DNA of 9,134 nucleotides from Bacteroidales bacterium (GCA_029939965.1 JAOZRY010000097.1:1-9134); one strand, 5' to 3'; shown: positions 1 to 8,623, numbered from the stretch's first letter. Notes: a model not told the origin generated them from the letters alone. Program-made: numbers and translations.

Positions 1-2
1 TC

Positions 3-89
3 GACAACAAAATAGAGAAGATAATAAAACTACCGATAGTTTTTATCGGGAAAGAACCGTATATAGTGAAGGTAGATGATAGAATTTAG
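3..89 (+). CDS. Possible 3' end of an upstream gene (partial, 28 codons)
   Basis: One frame is open from the left edge to a TAG at 87-89 and reads as 28 residues ending IGKEPYIVKVDDRI. The mix of alternating hydrophobic and charged residues looks more like a real protein tail than the other two forward frames, one of which stops almost at once. I cannot assign a family from so short a piece. It would lie 113 bases upstream of the first kinase on the same strand. A 6-bp inverted repeat, CCGATA at 33-38 and TATCGG at 44-49, falls inside it and is probably incidental. An open frame of this length at a window edge can arise by chance, so this is a weak call. Confidence 0.3.
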   Translation, partial: DNKIEKIIKLPIVFIGKEPYIVKVDDRI

Positions 90-125
90 AGGTTAGAAGC
101 GAGAGACTGAGCTGAGCAGCCTGCC

Positions 126-154
126 TTGACACTTTTGGGAAATCCCAACATATT
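126..154 (+). promoter_or_regulatory. Candidate promoter for the first hybrid kinase
   Basis: TTGACA at 126-131 is followed after 17 bases by CATATT at 149-154, which matches four of six positions of a sigma70 -10 box. It lies about 50 bases before the start codon. Bacteroidota primary promoters usually follow TTTG and TAnnTTTG instead, and I see no clean match to that form here, so this may be coincidental. The spacer overlaps the hairpin-forming segment at 135-157. Confidence 0.2.
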
Positions 155-160
155 GGGGTT
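135..160 (+). promoter_or_regulatory. Mutually exclusive hairpins in the kinase leader
   Basis: The segment CCCAA at 144-148 can pair backward with TTGGG at 135-139 (loop AAAT) or forward with TTGGG at 153-157 (loop CATA). The second stem can extend to eight pairs with one G-U pair by adding AAT at 141-143 and GTT at 158-160. CCTGC at 120-124 and GCAGG at 176-180 could enclose both. The arrangement is visible directly. Any regulatory role is inference, and no T-run follows, so it is not a standard terminator. Confidence 0.3.
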
Positions 161-202
161 TTGAAATTCACCGGAGCAGGAATTTAAACAAAGCTAAAAA
201 AC

Positions 203-2197
203 ATGAAAAAAGAAATTTTAAATATCTCGATGCTTTTTGTAGAGGATGAGCACGAAACAAGAAAAAATATCTCGGACATTATTAACCGGAGAGTATCTGA
301 TTTTTTTGTAGCCGACAACGCCATTAAAGCCATCGAAATTTACAAAGAACACAAGCCCGATTTAATACTTACCGACATTCAGATGCCGGAAATGAACGGT
401 TTGCAAATGATAGAAATAATAAAGAAAATAAATCCTGAGGTTAAGGTAATCATAATGACAGCTTTTACAGATACAAGCTATCTGTTAAAGTCAATCGATC
501 TGCAGGTTGACGGATTCATTGTTAAACCGATTCACAAAGAAAAGTTACTTTCTACAATAAAAAAACAAGCAAACATTATCCTTCTCAAGAAAAAAACAAA
601 AGAGCAAGAACAGGAGTTAATTCATAGCGAAAAGAAGTTCAAGGATTTGGCTAATTTACTACCGCAAATAATATATGAAACTGATATTAAAGGGAATATC
701 ACTTATGTTAACAAACAAGGGTTTGCTTCTTTCGGCTATTCAACTGATACGCTTAATGCAGGTTTTAATGTACTTTCAACATTATTGCCACAAGACATAC
801 CCAGGGCAAAACAAAACATGCAAAAAATATTGAGCGGGGAGCAAATTGAAGATCACGAATATACGGCGAAACGAAAAGATGGCCGCCTGTTTCCCATTTC
901 AATTTACTCGAAGCCAATAATTAAAAATGGCCAACCCATAGGAATGAGAGGGATAATTGTGGATATTACAGATCAGAAAAAAGCTGAAGAAGACATTCGT
1001 AAACAAAATATTCAATTACAAGAGCGTAACGAAGAGCTGGATGCATTTTCGCACACCGTAGCCCACGATCTGAAAAACCCAATTGGTGCAATAGTAGGAT
1101 TCGCCGGCTTATTGCATGAAGGTTGTGCTGAACTTTCTGAAGATGAAATTAAAAAATATATAACCATAATAATAAATAGCGGTGATAAAACACTACAAAT
1201 AATCAACAGCTTACTTCTTTTTGCATGCGTTAGGAAAGAAGAAATTATTACTACAGAAATAAATACAGGCAACATTGTTGCGGATGCAATAAAGCGTTTA
1301 GCATCAGCCATCGAAAAAAGTAATGCTGAAATAAACATTCCCGAAACCTGGCCAACGGTGATGGGATTTGCCCCTTGGATAGAAGAGGTATGGGTAAATT
1401 ACTTAAGCAATGCCATAAAATACGGAGGCATTCCTCCACACATCACGATAGGTTTCAATAACGAAGAATCAGAAAACCTTAAGAAAGGAATGATACGTTT
1501 TTGGGCTCATGATAATGGCCCGGGTATCTCCGCCACAAACCAAAATCTTTTATTTAAAAAATTTGAACGGTTAGATCAGGTAAAAACAGAAGGGCATGGT
1601 TTGGGACTTTCAATTGTTAAACGCATTATCGAAAAATTAGGAGGAGAAGTTGGTATAGAAACCCAACCTGGAAATGGAAGCCTGTTTTATTTCACCCTGC
1701 CACTTACCACAAATGCAAAACTTCGCACAAACATACCTGAAGTTCTACCCGAACATCCGGCAAGCTCACATTCGGAATCTAAAACGGCAAGCTACACCCG
1801 AACATCTTCCAGCGATCGCTACAAAGCATCAAGCCTCAAAATTCTAATAGCCGAAGACGAATACACATCCGACAATTTTCTGAAGATAATAGTGCGAAAT
1901 TTGAGCAAAGAAACTCTACACGCAAAAAATGGAAAAGAAACAATTGAAATTTTTCGCGTTAACCCGGATATTGATTTAATATTAATGGATATAAAAATGC
2001 CAATAATGAACGGATACGAAGCAACACGTAAAATACGTGAACTTGATAAAGATGTGATAATAATTGCACAAACTGCTTATGCGCTGGCAGGCGACCGCCA
2101 AAAAGCAATTGAAGCAGGATGCAATGAGTATATTTCAAAACCAATCATCAAGGAAATGCTTTTACAGAAAATTGATAAATTATTTGGAAATACTTGA
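203..2197 (+). CDS. Hybrid sensor histidine kinase, REC-PAS-HisKA-HATPase-REC
   Basis: This 664-residue protein has no signal peptide or membrane segment, so it is predicted to be a soluble cytoplasmic kinase. An N-terminal receiver (about 8-120) has the acidic pocket VEDE at 13-16, phospho-acceptor D58 in LTDIQMP, T86 and K108. A PAS domain follows (about 142-258). The dimerisation/phosphotransfer domain carries H288 in HDLKNP. The ATPase domain has N403 (N box), DNGPG at 437-441 (G1) and GHGLGL at 464-469 (G2). A low-complexity Ser/Thr-rich linker (about 515-544) leads to a second receiver (545-660) with D596, T624 and K646. All key catalytic residues are present. The family autophosphorylates on His and passes phosphate to a receiver. 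The start at 203 keeps a full receiver and has an A-rich upstream context. The next gene begins 85 bases downstream, compatible with an operon. The input signal and final target cannot be read from the sequence. Confidence 0.95.
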   Translation: MKKEILNISMLFVEDEHETRKNISDIINRRVSDFFVADNAIKAIEIYKEHKPDLILTDIQMPEMNGLQMIEIIKKINPEVKVIIMTAFTDTSYLLKSIDLQVDGFIVKPIHKEKLLSTIKKQANIILLKKKTKEQEQELIHSEKKFKDLANLLPQIIYETDIKGNITYVNKQGFASFGYSTDTLNAGFNVLSTLLPQDIPRAKQNMQKILSGEQIEDHEYTAKRKDGRLFPISIYSKPIIKNGQPIGMRGIIVDITDQKKAEEDIRKQNIQLQERNEELDAFSHTVAHDLKNPIGAIVGFAGLLHEGCAELSEDEIKKYITIIINSGDKTLQIINSLLLFACVRKEEIITTEINTGNIVADAIKRLASAIEKSNAEINIPETWPTVMGFAPWIEEVWVNYLSNAIKYGGIPPHITIGFNNEESENLKKGMIRFWAHDNGPGISATNQNLLFKKFERLDQVKTEGHGLGLSIVKRIIEKLGGEVGIETQPGNGSLFYFTLPLTTNAKLRTNIPEVLPEHPASSHSESKTASYTRTSSSDRYKASSLKILIAEDEYTSDNFLKIIVRNLSKETLHAKNGKETIEIFRVNPDIDLILMDIKMPIMNGYEATRKIRELDKDVIIIAQTAYALAGDRQKAIEAGCNEYISKPIIKEMLLQKIDKLFGNT

Positions 2198-2282
2198 AAA
2201 AGGGAAGAGAATGAGTAGGTATTTATTAAATACATCATTAAAATATAGCCTCAGGAAATAATGAATATAAACGTTTTCGAAT

Positions 2283-5200
2283 ATGGAAAAATCTAAAAAT
2301 AAAACCATTGAACACCTCAACCGTGTACTTCGTGCCATCCGAAATGTAAATCAACTTATCACCAAAGAGAAAAATCTGGATAAACTTATTAAGGGTGCTT
2401 GCGAAAATTTAATTGAAACAAGAGGCTATCATTATGCATGGATCGCACTATTAGATGAATCAGGTAAATTTATTAAAGCAGCAACAGCCGGTTTGGATCA
2501 GGATTTTTCATCGATAATTAATAACCTGAAAGATGGCAGAAATACCGAATGTGTAATAAAAGCCCTAAAAAAGCCAGATGTTGTTTCAATTGAGAATCCT
2601 TCAAAAGAGTGCAAAGATTGTCAGTTAGCCAAAATACATCCTGAACTCGGAAGGATAACAATCCGTATGGAATTTGAAGAAAGAATATTTGGAATAATGA
2701 CTGTTTCGATACCATTAGATTTAATTAATAGCACTGAAGAGCACGGCTTGATTAAAGAGATAGCCGGAGATATTGCTTTTGCATTACACCGTATTGAACT
2801 CGAAAAAGAACTAAAGCAAACCGAAGAGCATAATCAATTCCTGTCGTCGGTTGTTGAACAATCAGCCGATGGAATGGCAATTGCCAACATGGAAGGGAAT
2901 TTACTTTTTGTAAATAATAAATGGGTAAATATGCACGGTTACGAAAAGCAAGATGAACTTCTCGGCCAAAACCTTAGCATATTTCATAGCAAAAAGCAGT
3001 TAGAGGAATATATTGAGCCGTTTAACAAAAATGTTTTTGAGCAGGGATTTTATACGGGTGAAGTTGGTCATAAGCACAAGAATGGCACAATATTCCACAC
3101 TCAAATGACAACCACACTGCTGAGAGATAACAACAACAATCCGATTGCCATGGCAGGAGTAGCTACCGATATTACTGAGCGCAAACGAGCCGAAAAAGTT
3201 CTGCGTGATAGTGAAGCCAGTTATCGTTTGTTGTTTAATTTGTTGCCTTATGGTGGAGAAGTTATCGACACCAACGGAAAAATTATAAATTGTAGTTCCG
3301 GCACTGCGCAAATGCTCGGCTATGAAGTATCTGAACTAACAGGAAAAAATATTACCGAACTACTAACCCCTGATTCTGTTGAAGTATTCCACCAAAAATT
3401 CCCGCATCTTCTAAATGGAAAATCTGTTACTGCCGAAATTGTTATGATTTGTAAAGACGGGAGAAAACTGAATATTTTACGTGCAGCTCAACCTATTACA
3501 AATCATAACGGCAAAATTGAATCCATACTTGCATTAAACGTAGATATTACTAACCGGAAGAGAGCAGAAACAGCTTTAATTGAAAATGAAAAAAAATACA
3601 GAACACTTTACGAAAACCTTAATGTTGGCGTATTTAGAGTTACCCCTGAAGACTCCGGAAAATTTATTGATGTAAACCCTGCATTTCTAAAAATTTTTGG
3701 TTATAAAAACAGAAATGAAGTTTTGCAATTGAATGTTTCCAATCTTTATCTCAATACTAATGACCGAAAAAAATACTATGATGAGATATCTGAAGTAGGT
3801 TTTGTAAAAGATAAAGAGCTTTTGTTGAAGCAAAAAGACGGAACACCGATATATTGTTCCATCTCGGCTGTATCAGTAAAAGAGAACAATAAAATAATAT
3901 ATTTTGACGGTATTATCGAAGACATCACACAACGTAAGAAAACGGAAGAAGCATTGCATATATCAGAGAATAATTTGCGTGCACTTTTTAATGCAATGAC
4001 AGATATTGTTTTTGAGATGGATTATAATGGACGATATATAAATATTGCGCCAACATCGCCCCAACTTATGTTCAAGCCATCAGAAGATACAATTGGCAAA
4101 ACATTGCATGAAGTATTCCCAAAACCGGAAGCTGATTTTTTTCTTGCATTTATTCGTAAATGCCTGGACAAAAACAAAACATTTACAATAGAATACCCTT
4201 TAACTATAAATAACAACACAACATGGTTCGAAGGCAAAGCAACTCCAATAACCAAAAACAGCGTTCTTTATATTGCCCGCGATATAACCGAACAAAAGCA
4301 GATGAAGGAAGCCTTGGCCGAAAAAACTGTAATGCTCGACAACATACTAAAATCTGCCGTTGACATGGCTATTGCTACTACAGACATGGATTTTCGAATC
4401 ACATATTTTAATCCAATAGCAGAAATATTTTTTGGTTATTCGGCAAAAGAGGTTATCGGAAAAACAGTCTGGGAAATACATGTAATGGAGAATGTGGCAA
4501 AGGAACGATTGGAAAAAGCAATACAATTAGTACGCAAGAATGGCGAATATATTTATTTCGTAGATCAGAAAACTCCTGAAGGAATCCGGTATTTAGAATC
4601 TCGTGTATCAGGAATCTTTGACTCTGCAGGAAAAATAGTTGGTTACGCACTTTTTAGTAACGACATTACCCTTCGCAAAAAATCAGAAGAAAAATTACAA
4701 GGCCTCAACGAAGAACTTGCCACTCAAAACGAAGAATATGTAACAATAAATGAGGAATTGATTGATAGCATGAATCAGATTCAAAAGATTAATGTGGAGT
4801 TGAATATTACCAAAGAACGTGCTGTAGAAAGCGACCGGCTGAAAACCGCATTCTTGCTCAATATGAGCCACGAAATACGTACACCTATGAATAGTATTTT
4901 AGGGTTTATTGGCTTGCTTAACGACCCGGAGTTAAGCATTATAGAAAAACAAGAATTTACTGAGATTATTAAAAAAAGCAGCGAACGTTTACAAAACACC
5001 ATCAGCGATCTTATTGATATCTCAAAAATTGAAGCCGGACAAATGAAGGTCATAAATTGCAAGTTTTCTATTAATAACCTGCTGAATGAGTTGAATAGAT
5101 TTTTTACTCCTGAAGCAAGATCAAAAGGGTTACAACTAATATCTTCACCAACGCTCTCATTAGGGCAGGATACAATTTTTACCGATAATGAAAAGCTACA

Positions 5201-5966
5201 TGGAGTGCTAACAAACCTAATTAAAAATGCCATTAAATTTACCGAAAAAGGCCAGGTAACTTTTGGATATTTCCGTAGAGATAATTTCATCGAATTCTAT
5301 GTAAAAGATACAGGTATTGGTGTACCCGAAAACAGATGCCACGCTATATTCAACCGTTTTGTGCAAGCCGACATCGAAGATGTTAGCGTATATGAAGGAT
5401 CAGGCCTGGGATTAGCAATAGCAAAGGCTTACGTCGAAATGCTTGGTGGCAGTATATGGATAACATCCGTTGAAGGCAAAGGATCAGAATTCATGTTCAC
5501 CATTCCCTACAAAACAAAAACGATTAGCAAAAGTGAAACAATCAACGGAATAGTAAAAAAAATAAATACAGAAATACACACGCAAAAAGTATTCGAAAAC
5601 AAAATAGTTTTGATTGTAGAGGACGATGAAGTAAGTTCATTATATCTTGCCACAATATTAAAAAATATGTTTAGCAAAATCCTCTATGCAAAAACCGGAA
5701 ATGAAGCGATTGAACTATGCAGGAAAAACTCTGAAATAGATATTATATTAATGGATATAAAAATGCCGGAAGGGAATGGATATAAGGCCACACACGAAAT
5801 TAGGAAGTTTAATGAAGATTTGATTATAATAGCACAAACGGCTTATGCACAAACCAGAGACAAGGAACTCGCAATGGAAGCAGGTTGCAACGACTATATT
5901 TCGAAACCAATTATAAAAGATGAGCTGTTAAAAATGATAAATCACCTTATGAAACAGCATGGTTAA
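2283..5966 (+). CDS. Multi-sensor hybrid histidine kinase, GAF-PAS(x5)-HisKA-HATPase-REC
   Basis: This 1227-residue protein lacks membrane segments and is predicted to be cytoplasmic. A GAF domain (about 24-172) contains a Cys cluster (C90, C110, C113, with CKDC at 110-113). Five PAS-type domains follow at about 183-303, 312-430, 436-555, 561-673 and 683-800, most ending in the DIT-x-R/Q-K motif typical of PAS/PAC repeats. A Glu/Gln-rich coiled-coil linker (about 797-850) leads to HisKA with H863 in SHEIRTP, then HATPase with N982, DTGIG at 1009-1013 and GSGLGL at 1039-1044. The C-terminal receiver (1106-1225) has EDDE at 1113-1116, D1158, T1186 and K1208. All catalytic residues are intact. 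Sensory PAS arrays of this kind often bind small molecules or relay conformational change, but no ligand can be named. It follows the first kinase after 85 bases, and their receivers are closely similar. No Hpt or output domain is present. PAS boundaries are approximate. Confidence 0.95.
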   Translation: MEKSKNKTIEHLNRVLRAIRNVNQLITKEKNLDKLIKGACENLIETRGYHYAWIALLDESGKFIKAATAGLDQDFSSIINNLKDGRNTECVIKALKKPDVVSIENPSKECKDCQLAKIHPELGRITIRMEFEERIFGIMTVSIPLDLINSTEEHGLIKEIAGDIAFALHRIELEKELKQTEEHNQFLSSVVEQSADGMAIANMEGNLLFVNNKWVNMHGYEKQDELLGQNLSIFHSKKQLEEYIEPFNKNVFEQGFYTGEVGHKHKNGTIFHTQMTTTLLRDNNNNPIAMAGVATDITERKRAEKVLRDSEASYRLLFNLLPYGGEVIDTNGKIINCSSGTAQMLGYEVSELTGKNITELLTPDSVEVFHQKFPHLLNGKSVTAEIVMICKDGRKLNILRAAQPITNHNGKIESILALNVDITNRKRAETALIENEKKYRTLYENLNVGVFRVTPEDSGKFIDVNPAFLKIFGYKNRNEVLQLNVSNLYLNTNDRKKYYDEISEVGFVKDKELLLKQKDGTPIYCSISAVSVKENNKIIYFDGIIEDITQRKKTEEALHISENNLRALFNAMTDIVFEMDYNGRYINIAPTSPQLMFKPSEDTIGKTLHEVFPKPEADFFLAFIRKCLDKNKTFTIEYPLTINNNTTWFEGKATPITKNSVLYIARDITEQKQMKEALAEKTVMLDNILKSAVDMAIATTDMDFRITYFNPIAEIFFGYSAKEVIGKTVWEIHVMENVAKERLEKAIQLVRKNGEYIYFVDQKTPEGIRYLESRVSGIFDSAGKIVGYALFSNDITLRKKSEEKLQGLNEELATQNEEYVTINEELIDSMNQIQKINVELNITKERAVESDRLKTAFLLNMSHEIRTPMNSILGFIGLLNDPELSIIEKQEFTEIIKKSSERLQNTISDLIDISKIEAGQMKVINCKFSINNLLNELNRFFTPEARSKGLQLISSPTLSLGQDTIFTDNEKLHGVLTNLIKNAIKFTEKGQVTFGYFRRDNFIEFYVKDTGIGVPENRCHAIFNRFVQADIEDVSVYEGSGLGLAIAKAYVEMLGGSIWITSVEGKGSEFMFTIPYKTKTISKSETINGIVKKINTEIHTQKVFENKIVLIVEDDEVSSLYLATILKNMFSKILYAKTGNEAIELCRKNSEIDIILMDIKMPEGNGYKATHEIRKFNEDLIIIAQTAYAQTRDKELAMEAGCNDYISKPIIKDELLKMINHLMKQHG

Positions 5967-6030
5967 TTTGAAATATAAGATAAAATAAAAAACCAGAACC
6001 TTTTAATTTATTTATGTATTTTATTACAAG

Positions 6031-6183
6031 TTTCAGACTTCGTTAGATTAGCTTAATCAAGGCGCAGACAAATTTTAAAACCGGAGTTTACTTTTTGTAA
6101 ATGCGATGTACTGAGCGTGTCGAAGTAAGGATTTTAACATTTGGTTGCAACGCAGAGTAAGTAGAAACTAACGAAATCTTAAA
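6031..6183. repeat. Imperfect palindromic intergenic repeat forming the ATPase leader
   Basis: The termini TTTCAGACTTCGTTAG (6031-6046) and CTAACGAAATCTTAAA (6168-6183) are inverted repeats matching at 14 of 16 positions. Inside them, CAAATTTTAAAACC (6069-6082) pairs imperfectly with the segment around 6129-6144, and TTTAC/GTAAA (6087-6091, 6097-6101) make a small hairpin with a T5 loop. From memory this resembles a dispersed repeat common in intergenic regions of Bacteroidota; I could not search for copies. A second motif, TACTGAGCGTGTCGAAGTA (6109-6127), sits in the middle and looks like an unrelated dispersed motif. The right end stops three bases before the ATPase ATG at 6187. The rest of the 220-base gap (5967-6030) is plain AT-rich DNA with no clear terminator or promoter. 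Confidence 0.7.
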
Positions 6184-6186
6184 AGT

Positions 6187-8574
6187 ATGAAATCAGTAAA
6201 ATGTGTGCATTGCGGTGATGATTGTGGGAAATATCCGGTGGTGTGGGAAGGTAAGAATTTTTGCTGCCACGGATGTAAAACGGTTTACCAGATTCTGAAT
6301 CAGAACAAACTCAATAAATATTATACCATTGTCGATAGTCCGGGTGTGAGAGTGGAAAAACAGGAATTTGGGAATAAATACGCCTATTTGGATAATGATG
6401 AGATTAGCGAAAAGATACTCGATTTCTCCGAAGGAAATATAAGTAAGGTAACACTCTTTATTCCTGCTATTCATTGCAGCTCTTGTATTTGGCTACTCGA
6501 AAATATGCATTTGATGGACAAAGGTGTAAAGAATTCGCTGGTTAATTTTACAAAAAAAGAGGTTTCTATAACCTTCAATAAAGAGGAAGTATCCCTTCGC
6601 AGGTTGGTCGAATTACTGGCTTCGATTCACTACATTCCACAAATTACGCTCGATAAATCCGAAGGTGGCAAAAAGCCCAAAACCAACACCACTTTACTGG
6701 CAAAAATTGGAGTTGCAGGTTTTGCCTTCGGAAATATCATGCTTTTCAGTATGCCCGAATATTTCTCTTTTCGCCAGGAACTCGAAACAAACTTTAGCGA
6801 TTTTTTTAGCTACATAAATGTTTTGCTCTCTTTGCCGGTATTGTTTTTTAGTAGTCGCGATTATATTTTGTCGGCATATAAAAACCTGCGCCATAAAATT
6901 GTAAACATCGACCTACCCATAAGCCTTGGTATTTTGGCACTTGTGTTGCAAAGTTATTTCGAAATATTTACCAAATCCGGTACCGGGTATTTAGATTCAT
7001 TCTCAGGGTTTGTCTTCTTTTTGCTTATCGGAAAATGGTATCAGGATAAAACATATAAGAGCCTTTCGTTCGACCATGATTATAAATCATATTTTCCTGT
7101 AGCTGTTTCCAGAATAACCCAAAAGGGGGAGGAGAGTACTCCGCTAAAGGATTTAGTTGCAGGCAATCATATTTTAATCCGAAACCAGGAACTTATCCCT
7201 ACTGATGGCGTAGTTGTTAATGGGCACGGAAATATCAACTATTCGTTTGTAACCGGCGAATCCTTGCCTGTGGCAAAGCGCGAAGGTGATTTTGTGTTTG
7301 CTGGTGGAAAACAAATTGGCCAAGCAATAGAGATTAAGGTAAAACGGAATGTGGAACAAAGTCAGCTAACACAACTTTGGAATCAGAATACCAATAAGGA
7401 GAAATCATTCTCACACATGACCTCACTCATCGACAAGTTGAGTAAAAATTTCACCATTATGGTTTTAGTTATTGCAGCCCTTACTACAATATATTGGTAT
7501 ATGGTCGATCCTTCTGTGGCATTGTTGGCTTTTACATCGGTGTTAATTGTTGCTTGTCCTTGTGCTATTGCGCTTTCCATGCCATTTTCGTTTGGTACTG
7601 CAATGCGTATTTTTGGGCATAAAGGTTTTTACCTCCGAAATACCGATGTGGTAGAGCGGTTAACAAAAATTGATACCGTAGTTTTTGATAAAACAGGAAC
7701 GATTACTTACAACCGTAGTAAGGAAGTTAAAATGGTGATGAGCGAGTTAAATCCCAACGAAATAGTTGCTGTCAAATCATTGGCTCGTCAATCGGCACAT
7801 CCGCTTAGCACTGCCGTATTCGATTTTTTTAATGCCGATCATATTGATGTGGTTGATGATTTTATGGAAATTCCGGCTTCAGGCGTAAAAGGTAAGGTGG
7901 ATGGAAAGGATTTGAAAATGGGTTCTGCAGCTTTTGTTTTAGGGCACGAATCTAACGAAGATGCCTTTACCTCGGAGGTGTATGTGTCGGTTGATGGTAT
8001 TTATAAAGCCCGGTTTGCAATCAAAAGTAAGTATCGCAAGGGTATTGGCGAAATTTTAAGTTACCTATCCAAAGACAAAGAAATACATTTAATATCCGGT
8101 GATAATGATGCTGAAAAAGAGCGGCTGACCAAAATATTTGGAATTAGCAATAACCTTCATTTCAACCAATCGCCAAACGATAAGCTGGAGTATATTAATA
8201 AATTGAAAGCTCAAAACCGAAAAGTGCTTATGATTGGCGATGGCCTTAACGATGCCGGGGCACTCAATGCAAGTGATGTGGGCATTTCGATTGCCGACGA
8301 TATATACCAGTTTTCGCCGGCTTGCGATGCCATACTCGAAGCAAGTAAGTTCTACCGGCTCCAAAAGTTTATACGTTTCTCCAAAACCAGCTTCAACATC
8401 GTTAAAATAAGCTACCTTATTTCAATTCTTTACAACATTATAGGGCTAACATTTGCTGTGCAAGGAATGCTTTCGCCAATAATTGCTGCCATCCTTATGC
8501 CGCTCAGTTCGGTAACTGTTGTTGGTTTTGTAACTTTTAGTACCCGTATAACTGCAAATGCAAGACTAAAGTAG
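6187..8574 (+). CDS. ccoI: Cu+-type P1B ATPase with N-terminal Cys-rich domain (CcoI/FixI/CopA2-like)
   Basis: This 795-residue inner-membrane transporter couples ATP hydrolysis to metal export from the cytoplasm. A Cys-rich N-terminal domain (C6, C9, C13, C26, C27, C30) matches the metal-binding domain that precedes HMA in Bacteroidota CcoI-like ATPases. An HMA-like domain (about 87-155) has the metal site HCSSC at 96-100. Membrane segments occur near 170-190, 208-222, 240-260, 270-284, 422-439, 445-468, 738-757 and 761-785, the expected eight. Catalytic motifs are TGES at 356-359, CPC at 457-459, DKTGT with phosphorylated D501, HP at 538-539, SGD at 637-639 and GDGLND at 684-689. YN at 749-750 and MPLSS at 771-775 are the last-helix residues of the Cu+ (P1B-1) subgroup. 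The family delivers copper for cbb3 oxidase assembly, but no ccoS or oxidase gene is visible beside it, so the symbol is provisional. The start is fixed by the Cys-rich domain; upstream lies a palindromic repeat rather than a normal ribosome site. Confidence 0.93.
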   Translation: MKSVKCVHCGDDCGKYPVVWEGKNFCCHGCKTVYQILNQNKLNKYYTIVDSPGVRVEKQEFGNKYAYLDNDEISEKILDFSEGNISKVTLFIPAIHCSSCIWLLENMHLMDKGVKNSLVNFTKKEVSITFNKEEVSLRRLVELLASIHYIPQITLDKSEGGKKPKTNTTLLAKIGVAGFAFGNIMLFSMPEYFSFRQELETNFSDFFSYINVLLSLPVLFFSSRDYILSAYKNLRHKIVNIDLPISLGILALVLQSYFEIFTKSGTGYLDSFSGFVFFLLIGKWYQDKTYKSLSFDHDYKSYFPVAVSRITQKGEESTPLKDLVAGNHILIRNQELIPTDGVVVNGHGNINYSFVTGESLPVAKREGDFVFAGGKQIGQAIEIKVKRNVEQSQLTQLWNQNTNKEKSFSHMTSLIDKLSKNFTIMVLVIAALTTIYWYMVDPSVALLAFTSVLIVACPCAIALSMPFSFGTAMRIFGHKGFYLRNTDVVERLTKIDTVVFDKTGTITYNRSKEVKMVMSELNPNEIVAVKSLARQSAHPLSTAVFDFFNADHIDVVDDFMEIPASGVKGKVDGKDLKMGSAAFVLGHESNEDAFTSEVYVSVDGIYKARFAIKSKYRKGIGEILSYLSKDKEIHLISGDNDAEKERLTKIFGISNNLHFNQSPNDKLEYINKLKAQNRKVLMIGDGLNDAGALNASDVGISIADDIYQFSPACDAILEASKFYRLQKFIRFSKTSFNIVKISYLISILYNIIGLTFAVQGMLSPIIAAILMPLSSVTVVGFVTFSTRITANARLK

Positions 8575-8607
8575 AGTTTGTTGGCAGGGTTGTGTTGATG
8601 CTTTGTG

Positions 8608-8623
8608 TATAAGTTAGCTTATA
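8608..8623. other. Small perfect hairpin after the ATPase gene
   Basis: TATAAG (8608-8613) and CTTATA (8618-8623) form a 6-bp stem with a TTAG loop, 34 bases after the ATPase stop codon. It is AT-rich and is not followed by a T-run on the + strand, so it is a poor terminator. It may be incidental. Confidence 0.25.

Noticed and set aside
33..49. CCGATA/TATCGG hairpin as a terminator of the upstream gene
   Set aside because: It lies before the candidate stop codon at 87-89 and has no T-run after it.
2261..2296. 11-codon frame starting just before the second kinase and overlapping its start, as a leader peptide
   Set aside because: Too short to judge, with no codon pattern or attenuator structure in the 85-base gap; an AGGA upstream of its ATG could be chance.
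4781..5290. 169-codon open frame on the - strand inside the large kinase
   Set aside because: It is antisense to the highly conserved HisKA and HATPase region and has no domain of its own.
6087..6143. TACTTTTTG and TAACATTTG as Bacteroidota -7 promoter boxes for the ATPase
   Set aside because: Both have three rather than two bases between TA and TTTG, and neither has a well-placed -33 element.
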